Made by a program: the position numbers and the translations under genes
Assembly: GCF_000238275.3 (NCBI RefSeq)
Contig: NZ_AHCF03000004.1
Span: forward strand, 248,001-312,000
DNA length: 64,000 nucleotides
Direction: 5' to 3'
Source of the DNA: Pseudoalteromonas undina
GTDB taxonomy: Bacteria > Pseudomonadota > Gammaproteobacteria > Enterobacterales > Alteromonadaceae
In this document: positions 28,012 to 35,507 of the stretch, piece by piece
Layout: each line of letters starts with the position of its first letter
Position numbering within the stretch: position 1 is the stretch's first letter
Notes under the pieces: generated by a model
Databases searched by the model: none
Told to the model about the DNA's origin: nothing
Seen by the model: only the letters and a program-made list of their open reading frames with translations

Positions 28012-28694
28012 TGAATGAATATTTTAAAGACTTTTATGATTACGAGGGTTTCGGACCTCCTATTAAAGGTACAAAGCCAGAACAAATTACAATTGACTCA
28101 TACAAAAAGGAGTTGCCGAATCGTTTGATTGAATATTGGCAAAAGTACGGCTTTTGTGGTTGGGGTGATGGAATACTTTGGGTTGTTAACCCAGAAGACT
28201 ATAGTGAGGTATTAAAAAAGTGGCTAGATGAGACTCATTTTGCTGAACGTGAAAAGGCTGGCATCGACAAGTATCATGTAATCGCGAGGGGAGCTTTTGG
28301 AAGACTGTTTGTCTGGGGGGAAACTTCAGGACAAAGTATCAAAATTAACCCCTTGTTTGGAATGCTAATACCATCTGATGAAAGTGCTGATTTAATAAAT
28401 GATGGACCAGACATGCTTATTGATCTCTTTTTTGCTTCAAGTTCAAAAAGTGACTTTGAAGAAGAGGATGAAGCAGAACGGCCATTATTTGAAAGAGCAT
28501 TAAAACAGCTAGGTCCTTTAGAATTTGATGAAATGTATGCGTTTGTACCTGCTTTGGCCTTAGGTGGCACAAACAAACTAGAAAATCTAAAAAAGGTAAA
28601 GGTTATTGAGCATTTGAACTTTTTAGCTGACTTAGGTGAAAAACGGGTAATGGCTGATATTGTTGCTATGTCAAATGAGTTACATAAAAAGTAG
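28008..28694 (+). CDS. GAD-like/DUF1851 immunity protein for the Rhs-Ntox15 toxin
   Basis: A 228-aa acidic cytoplasmic protein. The N-terminal half (IEYWQKYGFCGWGDGILWVV, then FGRLFVWGETSGQSI) is GAD-like, and the C-terminal part (YAFVPALALGGTNKLENLKK) is DUF1851-like. This is the same domain pair as in Agrobacterium Tdi1, which neutralises Tde1. The gene overlaps the rhs stop (ATGATGA), the expected position for a cognate immunity gene. The start may be ATG 28008 or 28011; AGGTG at 28000-28004 fits the second slightly better. The absence of a signal peptide agrees with protection against a cytoplasmic nuclease. Confidence 0.85.
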   Translation: MMNEYFKDFYDYEGFGPPIKGTKPEQITIDSYKKELPNRLIEYWQKYGFCGWGDGILWVVNPEDYSEVLKKWLDETHFAEREKAGIDKYHVIARGAFGRLFVWGETSGQSIKINPLFGMLIPSDESADLINDGPDMLIDLFFASSSKSDFEEEDEAERPLFERALKQLGPLEFDEMYAFVPALALGGTNKLENLKKVKVIEHLNFLADLGEKRVMADIVAMSNELHKK

Positions 28695-28773
28695 ATACGA
28701 TTTTAGTAAGCTGCTAACTAAAAATATAAGTTGAGCAATTACACCTTTACTGTCATTGACTAAGAGATTTTAC

Positions 28774-29250
28774 ATGACAAATTTATTTGAAGTTTCGATA
28801 AAAAAAAATGAGACAAATAGCTTTTTTCGTGGAGAAAAAAACTATTTTGTAAGAACTCCCGATTTTGACCAGCATAATCATGGTGCAAACCTTGGCGGGC
28901 ATGTTGAATCTTTTTTAAGATCGGGTAATGGCAACGCTGAAGTTTTCGATAAAGCTTTTCTAAAGTTTTTGGAGTCTTTAGAGGTAAATAAAGAAGATTT
29001 GACACATTTTATGGCAAATCTTTCAGCTTTTTTTGCTTTAAAAAATAGAGGTAGATTGGAAGGTTCAACGCTCTTTAGAAGCCTCAATAGCAACGAATCA
29101 AAATTAGTTAAAAGCTATTTAACACAGATATCAAACAGTGAAATATATTTCAGTGAAAAGGATAGAATATATATACATGCAAATTTCATCTCTAAAAATG
29201 GTAATGATCTTTTATTAAATGTGCTGAAAGAAATAGATGGTATTAAATAA
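28774..29250 (+). CDS. Uncharacterised 158-aa protein downstream of the Rhs immunity gene
   Basis: I do not recognise this protein. The start is ATG 28774 (MTNLFEVSIKK), with AAGAGA upstream; an in-frame TTG at 28756 is less likely. It is a soluble, mainly helical protein with no signal peptide. Segments include FFRGEKNYFVRTPDFDQHNH and VNKEDLTHFMANLSAFFALK. It sits alone, 79 bp after the immunity gene and 118 bp before the first ChaN/EreA-like gene. It may be an extra immunity gene or the remnant of a displaced toxin module. Its local base composition looks AT-rich. Confidence 0.65.
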   Translation: MTNLFEVSIKKNETNSFFRGEKNYFVRTPDFDQHNHGANLGGHVESFLRSGNGNAEVFDKAFLKFLESLEVNKEDLTHFMANLSAFFALKNRGRLEGSTLFRSLNSNESKLVKSYLTQISNSEIYFSEKDRIYIHANFISKNGNDLLLNVLKEIDGIK

Positions 29251-29368
29251 AGGTGGTATACGTTCTGGTTTTTTTAACTAAAAATAAACAGAAAACCTAA
29301 ACTCCCAGTAGTTGAACACTATACTGTGCGGTAATTATATAATTTAAATAAACTTATATGGAAATAAA

Positions 29369-30142
29369 ATGAATAAAATAAACACGGATGTAAATTACAG
29401 AACAATGGCGGGCAATGCGCGTTTAGTTATGCTGGGCGAATCGAGCCATAGTGCTGCCGGCTATAAATATGAAGCTATAAAAGCGATTAGGCAGTTAAAG
29501 GCTGCGGGTTTTACACATTTTGCTATAGAAATGCTGCCTAGCTCGATGCAGGAAAAAATAGAATTTTATCAACGAACAGGTAAAGGCTTTAATATAATAC
29601 AGCAATATTTTGATAAATATTGGACACATGGTGATTTTACTCCTCAGGCCTATGGTGAGCTGGTAAAGGCGGCACGTAATGCAGGAATGAAGATAGTTGC
29701 ATTGGATGTTTCTGTAGAAACGATGGAAGTAATGGACAGTGTATGCCCATCGACAAAAGCCGTGACTGGAGAATGTTTTGATGCGCATACGTTTAGAAAC
29801 GATCTTTGGGCTTACAATTTAGCTACAATCCTCAAGAGATCTAAGCAGAATAAAATTGTTGCTTTTATGAGTCGATGGCACGCAGTTAAGAATTTAAAGT
29901 ATCAAATAGGTGTTGATTCTTTAATTAAAGAGCACGGTATTCAAAATGTTCGTTTTATTGATTTTATTGGTGGCTTATCTTGTTACAGCGACAGGCCGTG
30001 TAAGGGAATGTCTAGCCAACAAGAGACTTTGAAAGGACAATACTTCTACAAAGAGGGCTTTCCGTATGAAAGTACGGTTAAATCATTTCAAGTCCACCTA
30101 CCAGAAAAGCGTATTAATAATGATGGATCATTCCAATGGTAA
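29369..30142 (+). CDS. ChaN/EreA-fold protein, candidate T6SS effector (copy 1)
   Basis: A 257-aa protein with the hallmarks of the EreA/ChaN (Tiki/TraB-related) superfamily: VMLGESSH near residue 20, FAIEML near residue 51, a basic RNDLWAYNLATIL near residue 143, and VAFMSRWHAVK near residue 165, equivalent to the last conserved histidine. That superfamily includes erythromycin esterases, haem-uptake ChaN proteins and domains of the Pasteurella multocida toxin. There is no signal peptide or lipobox, unlike true ChaN. Its stop codon overlaps the start of a secreted Sel1-like protein, and a second copy of the same pair lies 3.4 kb downstream. The opposite localisation of the two products, and the place next to T6SS cargo, suggest effector and immunity; this is inference. 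Paralogue alignment shows about 90% identity in the first 80 residues and roughly half thereafter. Confidence 0.75.
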   Translation: MNKINTDVNYRTMAGNARLVMLGESSHSAAGYKYEAIKAIRQLKAAGFTHFAIEMLPSSMQEKIEFYQRTGKGFNIIQQYFDKYWTHGDFTPQAYGELVKAARNAGMKIVALDVSVETMEVMDSVCPSTKAVTGECFDAHTFRNDLWAYNLATILKRSKQNKIVAFMSRWHAVKNLKYQIGVDSLIKEHGIQNVRFIDFIGGLSCYSDRPCKGMSSQQETLKGQYFYKEGFPYESTVKSFQVHLPEKRINNDGSFQW

Positions 30143-30723
30143 AAGCACTAGTGACACTTGTGTTAGCAATTAGTTTTTTTACTTTTACGGATGTTAAAGC
30201 ATCTATGTTTGCGAATATTGATATTAATGATCCGAACTTAACCGTTGAAATTGCAGCTAAGCAATGCGAAAAAAGCTATATGCATGCACCTAACAAATTA
30301 GAAGAATGGTGTGAAAAAGCTTACGAAATGGGTCACTTGGAGTCCTTGTATTATATTGGTATGTATACTGGGGATGGTTCTCGTTATTTAGATGAATTAA
30401 ATACTCGAATTGAACAAGGTGAAGCTAATGCTATTAACACATTAGCTTGGTTATACCAAAGCGGCCGTTTAGTTAAAAAGGATTTAAGTGAAGCTATACG
30501 CTTATACAAGCTTTATTTAGCACAAGAAAATAATCAAGCAATTACACTTAAAACTTCTACACATTTTGAGTTAGCTACAATTTATAGAAAGCTGGGTATG
30601 TGGGATAAAGTAATAACTCATACTCAATATGTAATTGATAAGGCAAAAAGAGAAGGTCGTAGGGAACTTGCACAGAGATGGCGAGATGAGGCTGAAACAT
30701 ATTTGAAAGAAAGTAATTTGTGA
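30136..30723 (+). CDS. Secreted Sel1-like repeat protein, candidate periplasmic immunity protein (copy 1)
   Basis: A 195-aa protein with a cleavable signal peptide (MVKALVTLVLAISFFTFTDV, then KA before SMF). The mature part has Sel1/TPR-like repeats, e.g. LEEWCEKAYEMGHLESLYYI and ANAINTLAWLYQSGRLVKKD. The block WCEKAYEMG is conserved in all three paralogues of this island. The start ATG overlaps the stop of the ChaN/EreA-like gene by seven bases (ATGGTAA), so it is translationally coupled to it. Sel1-like periplasmic proteins are known immunity partners of some T6SS lipases; here the role is inferred from arrangement. Confidence 0.75.
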   Translation: MVKALVTLVLAISFFTFTDVKASMFANIDINDPNLTVEIAAKQCEKSYMHAPNKLEEWCEKAYEMGHLESLYYIGMYTGDGSRYLDELNTRIEQGEANAINTLAWLYQSGRLVKKDLSEAIRLYKLYLAQENNQAITLKTSTHFELATIYRKLGMWDKVITHTQYVIDKAKREGRRELAQRWRDEAETYLKESNL

Positions 30724-30830
30724 GTTTACACTTGTATTTAGCTTTAGAAACGCAAGCAATATAATTAAAGTTGTTATTCAGAGTGTTACCTAGGCGCAGT
30801 CAGAATCAATTTAAAGTAGAGCAATGTGAC

Positions 30831-31430
30831 GTGATAAAGTATTTATTAATTAGTACACTGTTTATTTTTAGCTTAATTAGTAATGCTGCTGGCCCTCGAT
30901 GGGATAATTCAATAGATATAAATGCTCCAGATTTGACTGTATTAGCTGCCGCAGAGCAGTGCCATAAAAGCTTAATTAACGCGCCTGAGTATCTCGAAGA
31001 GTGGTGTGAAAAAGCTTATGAAATGGGATACTGGAAGGCACTGGTTACACTAAGCCTTCATAATGGAGATGGAACTCGATTATTAAAGGAGGCCAAAAAG
31101 CGGGTTGCGGCAAAAGAGCCAAAAGCTTATTCAACTTTAGCTTGGTTATATGGCAGTGGTATGTTTGTGGAGCAAGATATTAATTATGCTATTGCCCTTT
31201 ACAAAGAATTTTTAGCATTAGATGCAGAATTGCCAAATTCGTTAGTTGCGGCTGCGCACTTTAAGTTAGCAAACTTATATGAATCGCAGCAGGATTGGCT
31301 TGCAGTAAATGAGCATGCACAATATGTTATTGACCACAGTCCTTTAGCTTATGATAAAGAACGAGCTGTTGATTTGATAAAGTTAGCTAAAAAAGAAATT
31401 TTGATTAAGAATAAATCATTGAATGAATAG
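30831..31430 (+). CDS. Secreted Sel1-like repeat protein, orphan paralogue
   Basis: A 199-aa paralogue of the preceding Sel1-like protein. I start at GTG 30831 (MIKYLLISTLFIFSLISNAA), which gives a normal signal peptide; an in-frame TTG at 30771 would add an arginine-rich tail unlike a signal peptide. The mature part repeats the family signature LEEWCEKAYEMGYWKALVTL and AYSTLAWLYGSGMFVEQD. It has no adjacent ChaN/EreA-like gene of its own, so it looks like a retained orphan immunity gene or a product of duplication. Confidence 0.7.
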   Translation: MIKYLLISTLFIFSLISNAAGPRWDNSIDINAPDLTVLAAAEQCHKSLINAPEYLEEWCEKAYEMGYWKALVTLSLHNGDGTRLLKEAKKRVAAKEPKAYSTLAWLYGSGMFVEQDINYAIALYKEFLALDAELPNSLVAAAHFKLANLYESQQDWLAVNEHAQYVIDHSPLAYDKERAVDLIKLAKKEILIKNKSLNE

Positions 31431-31727
31431 ACTAGACACCCATTCTGATTTTGCAGTTTAGTAAACAAAGTACTACCACTTTATATAGCGTTTCGTTCGG
31501 CGTGCATTTTGTATGGTGATGAGCATTCTACAGGTCAACCTCAACTATCGCAGAGGCTGAGTTGAAGATAAGTTGCTTAAGCTCGAAAGGTGTTTTGTAT
31601 TGATGTATGTGTTTACGCAGTTTTGAGTAACCACACTCAACACGCATAGATAACTATAAGATTAAAGTTGTAATGAAATATGTAAGTCGATGCGCTTATC
31701 TAAGCTAGCTAATATAGAGGGAATGAT
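31431..31727. other. 297-bp gap with a short unidentified reverse-strand reading frame
   Basis: No convincing gene. On the minus strand a 39-codon frame (31528-31647) encodes RVECGYSKLRKHIHQYKTP and has the look of a fragment of a longer protein such as a transposase tail, but I cannot name a family and see no terminal inverted repeats. It may be a decayed remnant marking recombination between the two cassette copies. GAGGG at about 31717-31721 is the ribosome-binding site of the next gene. Confidence 0.3.
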
Positions 31728-32030
31728 TTGTTTTTTAGTGATAAGCAAAAAAATAAAGTGGAATTTTATGCACTTGTATATGTAATCTCATTTTTATTGC
31801 CATTTCCTGCTTCGCTATATTCTGTTGCATTATCTCAATTAGGTGGTGTAGCACTTTGGCTGATTGGCTCAATAACATATATGATTGTTTACCTGCGAGT
31901 TGTGTCAGAATTACCAAAAGAAGATAGGTATTTTGTTACATGGGGTCAAGCAAGCTATTTTCCTCAACTGCTTTTTAAAGTAGCCCCTGTATTAATATTT
32001 ATACTTCTTTGCTTGTTGGGAAGTTTATAG
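31728..32030 (+). CDS. Small membrane protein of unknown function
   Basis: A 100-aa protein that I do not recognise. The likely start is TTG 31728, with GAGGG seven bases upstream; the ATG at 31724 is in another frame. Three hydrophobic segments are visible (VYVISFLLPFPASLY, ALWLIGSITYMIVYLRVV, VAPVLIFILLCLLGSL). The stop codon overlaps the GTG start of the next membrane-protein gene by one base (TAGTG). The pair sits between the two ChaN/EreA-like cassettes. Confidence 0.55.
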   Translation: MFFSDKQKNKVEFYALVYVISFLLPFPASLYSVALSQLGGVALWLIGSITYMIVYLRVVSELPKEDRYFVTWGQASYFPQLLFKVAPVLIFILLCLLGSL

Positions 32031-32509
32031 TGTTTAAAAACGATGAGGTGTTTTTATTATTCGCCCCATGGAAGCTTTTACGTAGGTTCTTATTAGTAAC
32101 AATCATCTTACTTATAGGAACGGTTTATTCAGGCATGACATTGTTAACACAGTACTTTGATACAAGTCCAGAGTGGCTGTTGGGCATTTTGTTTTCCGTT
32201 GGAATTATGTTTTGCTTTTTTAACTTTAAAGTTAGTCAAGGCTCTTTTCTATGTGCAAAGATATTGAAATACTATGCTCTATTTTTAGCTTTGATTTGCT
32301 TACCATCATTTATAATTTTAGAGGGAAGTGGTTATCATATAGCTACAGTTACTAATATAGCCTTTATGCTGCTGTCTTTTTATCTAATTAAGGGAAATAA
32401 ATACCAAGGCTTAATTAAATATCAATATAATTTTTTTAAGGATATAAAAGACGCTCGGGCCGCTGTTGAAAAAGAAATGGCTAAAGGAAATAAAAGGAAG
32501 AAAAAGTAA
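32030..32509 (+). CDS. Membrane protein of unknown function, coupled to the preceding gene
   Basis: About 159 aa starting from GTG 32030, which shares one base with the previous stop; GGGAAG lies about 8 bases upstream. Four hydrophobic segments are seen (FLLVTIILLIGTVYSG, WLLGILFSVGIMFCFF, YYALFLALICLPSFIIL, IAFMLLSFYLI), followed by a strongly basic tail ending KGNKRKKK. The family is unknown to me. As inner-membrane proteins in an effector island, this and its partner could be immunity proteins for a membrane-acting effector, but no effector is adjacent. Confidence 0.6.
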   Translation: MFKNDEVFLLFAPWKLLRRFLLVTIILLIGTVYSGMTLLTQYFDTSPEWLLGILFSVGIMFCFFNFKVSQGSFLCAKILKYYALFLALICLPSFIILEGSGYHIATVTNIAFMLLSFYLIKGNKYQGLIKYQYNFFKDIKDARAAVEKEMAKGNKRKKK

Positions 32510-32762
32510 GGCTGTATAGCTTTGCTGAAATGCAAAGGAACATAGATAAAAATAGGGCGACGGGTATGTTAGCCGCGTAATGCCATTATGGCGTGGAGTT
32601 AAGGAATGTTATTCAAAAAGTGAAGAATGTAACTTCACTACACAATAGCTTTTATTTGCAATGAGCTATGAATATGCAGTTGCTCCACAGCTCTGAGAAT
32701 AATAACGCTATTGAATTTTATAGATGGTGTTTTGAAAATTTAAATAAAAACTAGGATAGGTA
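32510..32762. other. 253-bp gap before the second ChaN/EreA-like gene
   Basis: No gene supported. It contains a small hairpin, CTTTGC-TGAAAT-GCAAAG (32520-32537), without a T-run, and a 28-codon frame at 32668-32754 that ends just before the next gene and has no ribosome-binding site. It probably contains the promoter of the second cassette. Confidence 0.3.
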
Positions 32763-33527
32763 ATGAATAAAATAAACATGGATGTAAATTACAGAACTAT
32801 GGCCGGTAATGCGCGTTTAGTTATGTTAGGCGAATCAAGCCACAATCCCGCAATCTACAAATATGAAGCCATAAAAGCACTTAGGCAACTTAAAACAGCT
32901 GGCTTTACCCATTTTGCAATTGAAATGTTACCTCGTTCTATGCAAGAAAAAATAGAGTTTTATCAACGAACAGGTAAAGGGTTTAATGTAATTCAGCAAT
33001 ATTTTAATGATAATTGGGCTTGGGGTTATTTAGTTCCTAAAGCATATGGCGAGCTGGTTAAAGCCGCTCGGGAAGTAGGCTTAAAAATAATTGCACTTGA
33101 TTTGACTTTGGATGAGATGGAGGTTATTGATAAATCGTGTGATTATGATAATTCATTAGCAGGTAATTGTTTTAATAGTCACACCATTAGAAATATGGTT
33201 TGGGCTCAAAATATAAGTAATATTTTAAATCAAACTAATCAAAATCGCGTTGTTGCTTTTATGCATCGTTGGCATGCTGTTAGATCAACTAAATATCAAG
33301 AAGGTCTTGATACACTTGTGAAAATGGAAGGCACGCTAAAACTTAGATTTATTGACTTTATTGGTGGTACTGCTTGTTACTCACAAAGAAGTTGTGAGGG
33401 TTATTCTGATGAAAAGGGTAATCTTAAAAAGCAATATTTTTCACGAGAAGGTTTTCCATTTCAAACTGCAGTAAAATCTTATCAAGTACACCTGCCTGAA
33501 AATACCTCGATAGTAAAAGGTATATAG
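32763..33527 (+). CDS. ChaN/EreA-fold protein, candidate T6SS effector (copy 2)
   Basis: A 254-aa paralogue of the protein at 29369-30142. All superfamily residues are kept: VMLGESSH, FAIEML, RNMVWAQNISNIL and VAFMHRWHAVR. The first 80 residues differ at about eight to twelve positions from copy 1, while the remainder is much more divergent, as in polymorphic toxins that keep a constant N-terminal part. It has no signal peptide. A secreted Sel1-like gene follows after two bases. The ribosome-binding site is weak (AGGAT, 32753-32757). Confidence 0.75.
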   Translation: MNKINMDVNYRTMAGNARLVMLGESSHNPAIYKYEAIKALRQLKTAGFTHFAIEMLPRSMQEKIEFYQRTGKGFNVIQQYFNDNWAWGYLVPKAYGELVKAAREVGLKIIALDLTLDEMEVIDKSCDYDNSLAGNCFNSHTIRNMVWAQNISNILNQTNQNRVVAFMHRWHAVRSTKYQEGLDTLVKMEGTLKLRFIDFIGGTACYSQRSCEGYSDEKGNLKKQYFSREGFPFQTAVKSYQVHLPENTSIVKGI

Positions 33528-33529
33528 TA

Positions 33530-34114
33530 GTGAAAAAGTTAATTTATACTTTTTTTGTACTTATATTATGTTTCGACTCATTTGCTGGAACTTTATTTCC
33601 AAAGCATGATATTAATGATCCTAAGTTATCCAAAAACACCGTGATACTTCAATGCCAAAAAAGCCTGATGTATGCGCCTAGACAGCTTGAAAAATGGTGC
33701 GAAAAAGCATACGAAATGGGATATTGGCAGGCGCTAGAAGTTATAGGTTTACATACAAGTGATGGAAGCCGTTATATCACGGAGGCTCAATTACATGCTG
33801 AAAATGGTGATCCTGATGGAATCTTAGCATTGGCTTTTGCATATGAGTCTGGGCGTTTTGTTACTAAAAACCTACATAAATCGATTGCTTTATATAGTCA
33901 ATACTTAAATGAAAACCAAGGTATTGAAGAAGAGAAAATGAGAGTAATCAGAACCCATGAAGCTCTATATTTGATATATACAAAGTTAGGTGATTTTGAA
34001 AACGCAGCTAAACAGAAACGCTTTTTAGATGAAAGTAATTATAAAGAAAATAAAGAAGCTATATTAAAAAAACAAATACGAGAAGCAGGAATATTTATTG
34101 ACTCAGAACAATAA
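33530..34114 (+). CDS. Secreted Sel1-like repeat protein, candidate periplasmic immunity protein (copy 2)
   Basis: A 194-aa protein starting at GTG 33530, two bases after the preceding stop. The signal peptide MKKLIYTFFVLILCFDSFAG is clear. The mature part has the family block LEKWCEKAYEMGYWQALEVI and a Sel1-like repeat (GILALAFAYESGRFVTKN). It is more divergent from the other two paralogues than they are from each other in the C-terminal third, matching the divergence of its partner gene and suggesting co-variation of a toxin/immunity pair. Confidence 0.75.
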   Translation: MKKLIYTFFVLILCFDSFAGTLFPKHDINDPKLSKNTVILQCQKSLMYAPRQLEKWCEKAYEMGYWQALEVIGLHTSDGSRYITEAQLHAENGDPDGILALAFAYESGRFVTKNLHKSIALYSQYLNENQGIEEEKMRVIRTHEALYLIYTKLGDFENAAKQKRFLDESNYKENKEAILKKQIREAGIFIDSEQ

Positions 34115-34175
34115 AATGCAATTTTAGTAAAATTGATACTTTGATATTCACATGACAGATTTCATTGAAATAAAA

Positions 34176-34215
34176 AGGAGCTATAAACGCCAAATTAAGG
34201 CGTTATAGAATTATT
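34176..34215 (+). promoter_or_regulatory. Hairpin-bridged ribosome-binding site
   Basis: AGGAG at 34176-34180 is followed at once by a 10-bp stem with one bulged A (34181-34191 with 34199-34208, loop AAATTAA), then seven bases (AATTATT), then ATG 34216. On linear distance the ribosome-binding site is 35 bases from the start codon, too far to work. With the hairpin folded the effective spacing is seven bases, which is ideal. No other start codon lies at a usable distance. Confidence 0.6.
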
Positions 34216-34482
34216 ATGGAACAACAACACCAACAAACACTAACCAACCTTGTATACGATATTTACGAGGATCCAACCAAAATTGAAGAGCATCAAGAGC
34301 TTATTCAGCCATTACTGAGCGATTTAGTTGCAACTGCGCCTGCGGGTTTTGAAGGCATGGCGACGATGATCAATACTCACATATCAAACGGGTTTAAGTT
34401 TAAAAACCCTAAAATACAAAAATTTGAGCTTGAGTCGGGCTTATTAAAGCTTAAAACCTACCTGCAAAAAATAAACCTTTAA
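34216..34482 (+). CDS. Uncharacterised 88-aa acidic protein
   Basis: I do not recognise this family. The small soluble protein has no signal peptide and appears mostly helical (LTNLVYDIYEDPTKIEEHQE; GFEGMATMINTHISNGFKF; ELESGLLKLKTYLQKI). It is preceded by an unusual ribosome-binding site whose spacing depends on a hairpin. It lies between the second ChaN/EreA-like cassette and a membrane protein. Its coding nature is supported by a clean frame from start to stop and by the initiation region. Confidence 0.65.
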   Translation: MEQQHQQTLTNLVYDIYEDPTKIEEHQELIQPLLSDLVATAPAGFEGMATMINTHISNGFKFKNPKIQKFELESGLLKLKTYLQKINL

Positions 34483-34542
34483 TTAGTTTCGTAATTGCCA
34501 ATACTCTCGGCGCAGTGTGTTGGCTGTAATCAAGGATGATAA

Positions 34543-35328
34543 ATGACTCTTATAAACACCTGCATTTTAATGCTGTTTTTACAGCCATTATTTGTTTATT
34601 TAGCACTTTTTAAACAGTCAAAATACAGTGTTAAGCCCAAAAGCTCGTTAGATAATGAAGATTCAATGTTTTTATTTATCGCCCCTGGCCTATCGGTTTT
34701 TTATCTTGATAAGTTTTGGGTCGCGCTGCTTTATTTAGGGAGTGTGTGCTTATTGGGTGTATTGCTAGCTAAAATTGTAGAAAGCAAAGCAAACAAGCGA
34801 TTGACCAGAGACGATTCAATAGGCTTTATGGTCGCCAGTTTTATCTTTTTTGGAATGATAAAGTTAATTATTGTTGCAGCTGCGTATTTTTTTACCGATG
34901 ACGCTTCAAGCGCGATAACAGAAGATTTAAGCCCAGCTAAAGAGCCCTCATTGACGATTAGCCAAATGTTTAGTGTGGATTATTTGTATAGCCAGTTTAA
35001 ACCTACGGTTTATTTTTTAGCATTAATGGTCGTGACCTTAGTGCTCAAAATTATTGAGTACAAGTTCTCTTTGAAGGAGGCGCTTTCAGGTATCCTTATT
35101 ATGCTAAGTGCTATATTAGTAGGCATTTCCCCACTATTTGCCGAAGCTTATATATTAGGCTTAATTGCTAATTTTTTTATCTTTTTTATAGTGTGCTCTA
35201 CATGTATTGAAATAGACAAAATAGGGGATGCATCGGGTGGCGCTATTGCTATTTTATATGGCTATATATTAATGATGGGACTTGGGTTTAGCATTATATG
35301 TAAGCTGGTTTATGAAGTGTTTTTTTAG
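34543..35328 (+). CDS. Polytopic membrane protein of unknown function
   Basis: A 261-aa inner-membrane protein that I cannot place in a family. About seven hydrophobic segments are visible, including LINTCILMLFLQPLFVYLAL at the N-terminus, FWVALLYLGSVCLLGVLLA, FMVASFIFFGMIKLIIVAAA, VYFLALMVVTLVLKII, LSGILIMLSAILVGISPLFA and a final AILYGYILMMGLGFSIICKL. The start ATG 34543 has AAGGATG upstream. It stands alone, about 180 bp before the lipase module, and could be a further immunity-type membrane protein. Confidence 0.65.
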   Translation: MTLINTCILMLFLQPLFVYLALFKQSKYSVKPKSSLDNEDSMFLFIAPGLSVFYLDKFWVALLYLGSVCLLGVLLAKIVESKANKRLTRDDSIGFMVASFIFFGMIKLIIVAAAYFFTDDASSAITEDLSPAKEPSLTISQMFSVDYLYSQFKPTVYFLALMVVTLVLKIIEYKFSLKEALSGILIMLSAILVGISPLFAEAYILGLIANFFIFFIVCSTCIEIDKIGDASGGAIAILYGYILMMGLGFSIICKLVYEVFF

Positions 35329-35507
35329 GGAATGATTTATTGCTTGTTTTTTGCTCTAAATGCTTGCAGTGCGCTTTGTACCCAATTAGAATAAATTTTA
35401 GTTGAAATGGGCAATTTCATTAACGCTGATAGTTAAGAGTCTAAAACGTCATTAAATAGCAATACGACACGTGTATTTTGAGTTTAATAGTTGGGAGCTT
35501 GTATATT

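Noticed and set aside
29369..30142. Annotation of the ChaN/EreA-fold genes as erythromycin resistance esterases or haem-uptake lipoproteins
   Set aside because: Only superfamily residues are shared; there is no lipobox or signal peptide, the length is shorter than EreA, and the Sel1-like partner does not fit either role.
32668..32754. 28-codon open frame just before the second ChaN/EreA-like gene
   Set aside because: It is too short, has no ribosome-binding site and shows no resemblance to a known small protein.
32510..32762. Integron attC-like or small-RNA structure between cassettes
   Set aside because: Only a short hairpin without conserved attC core sites or a T-run terminator is present; no integrase is in the window.
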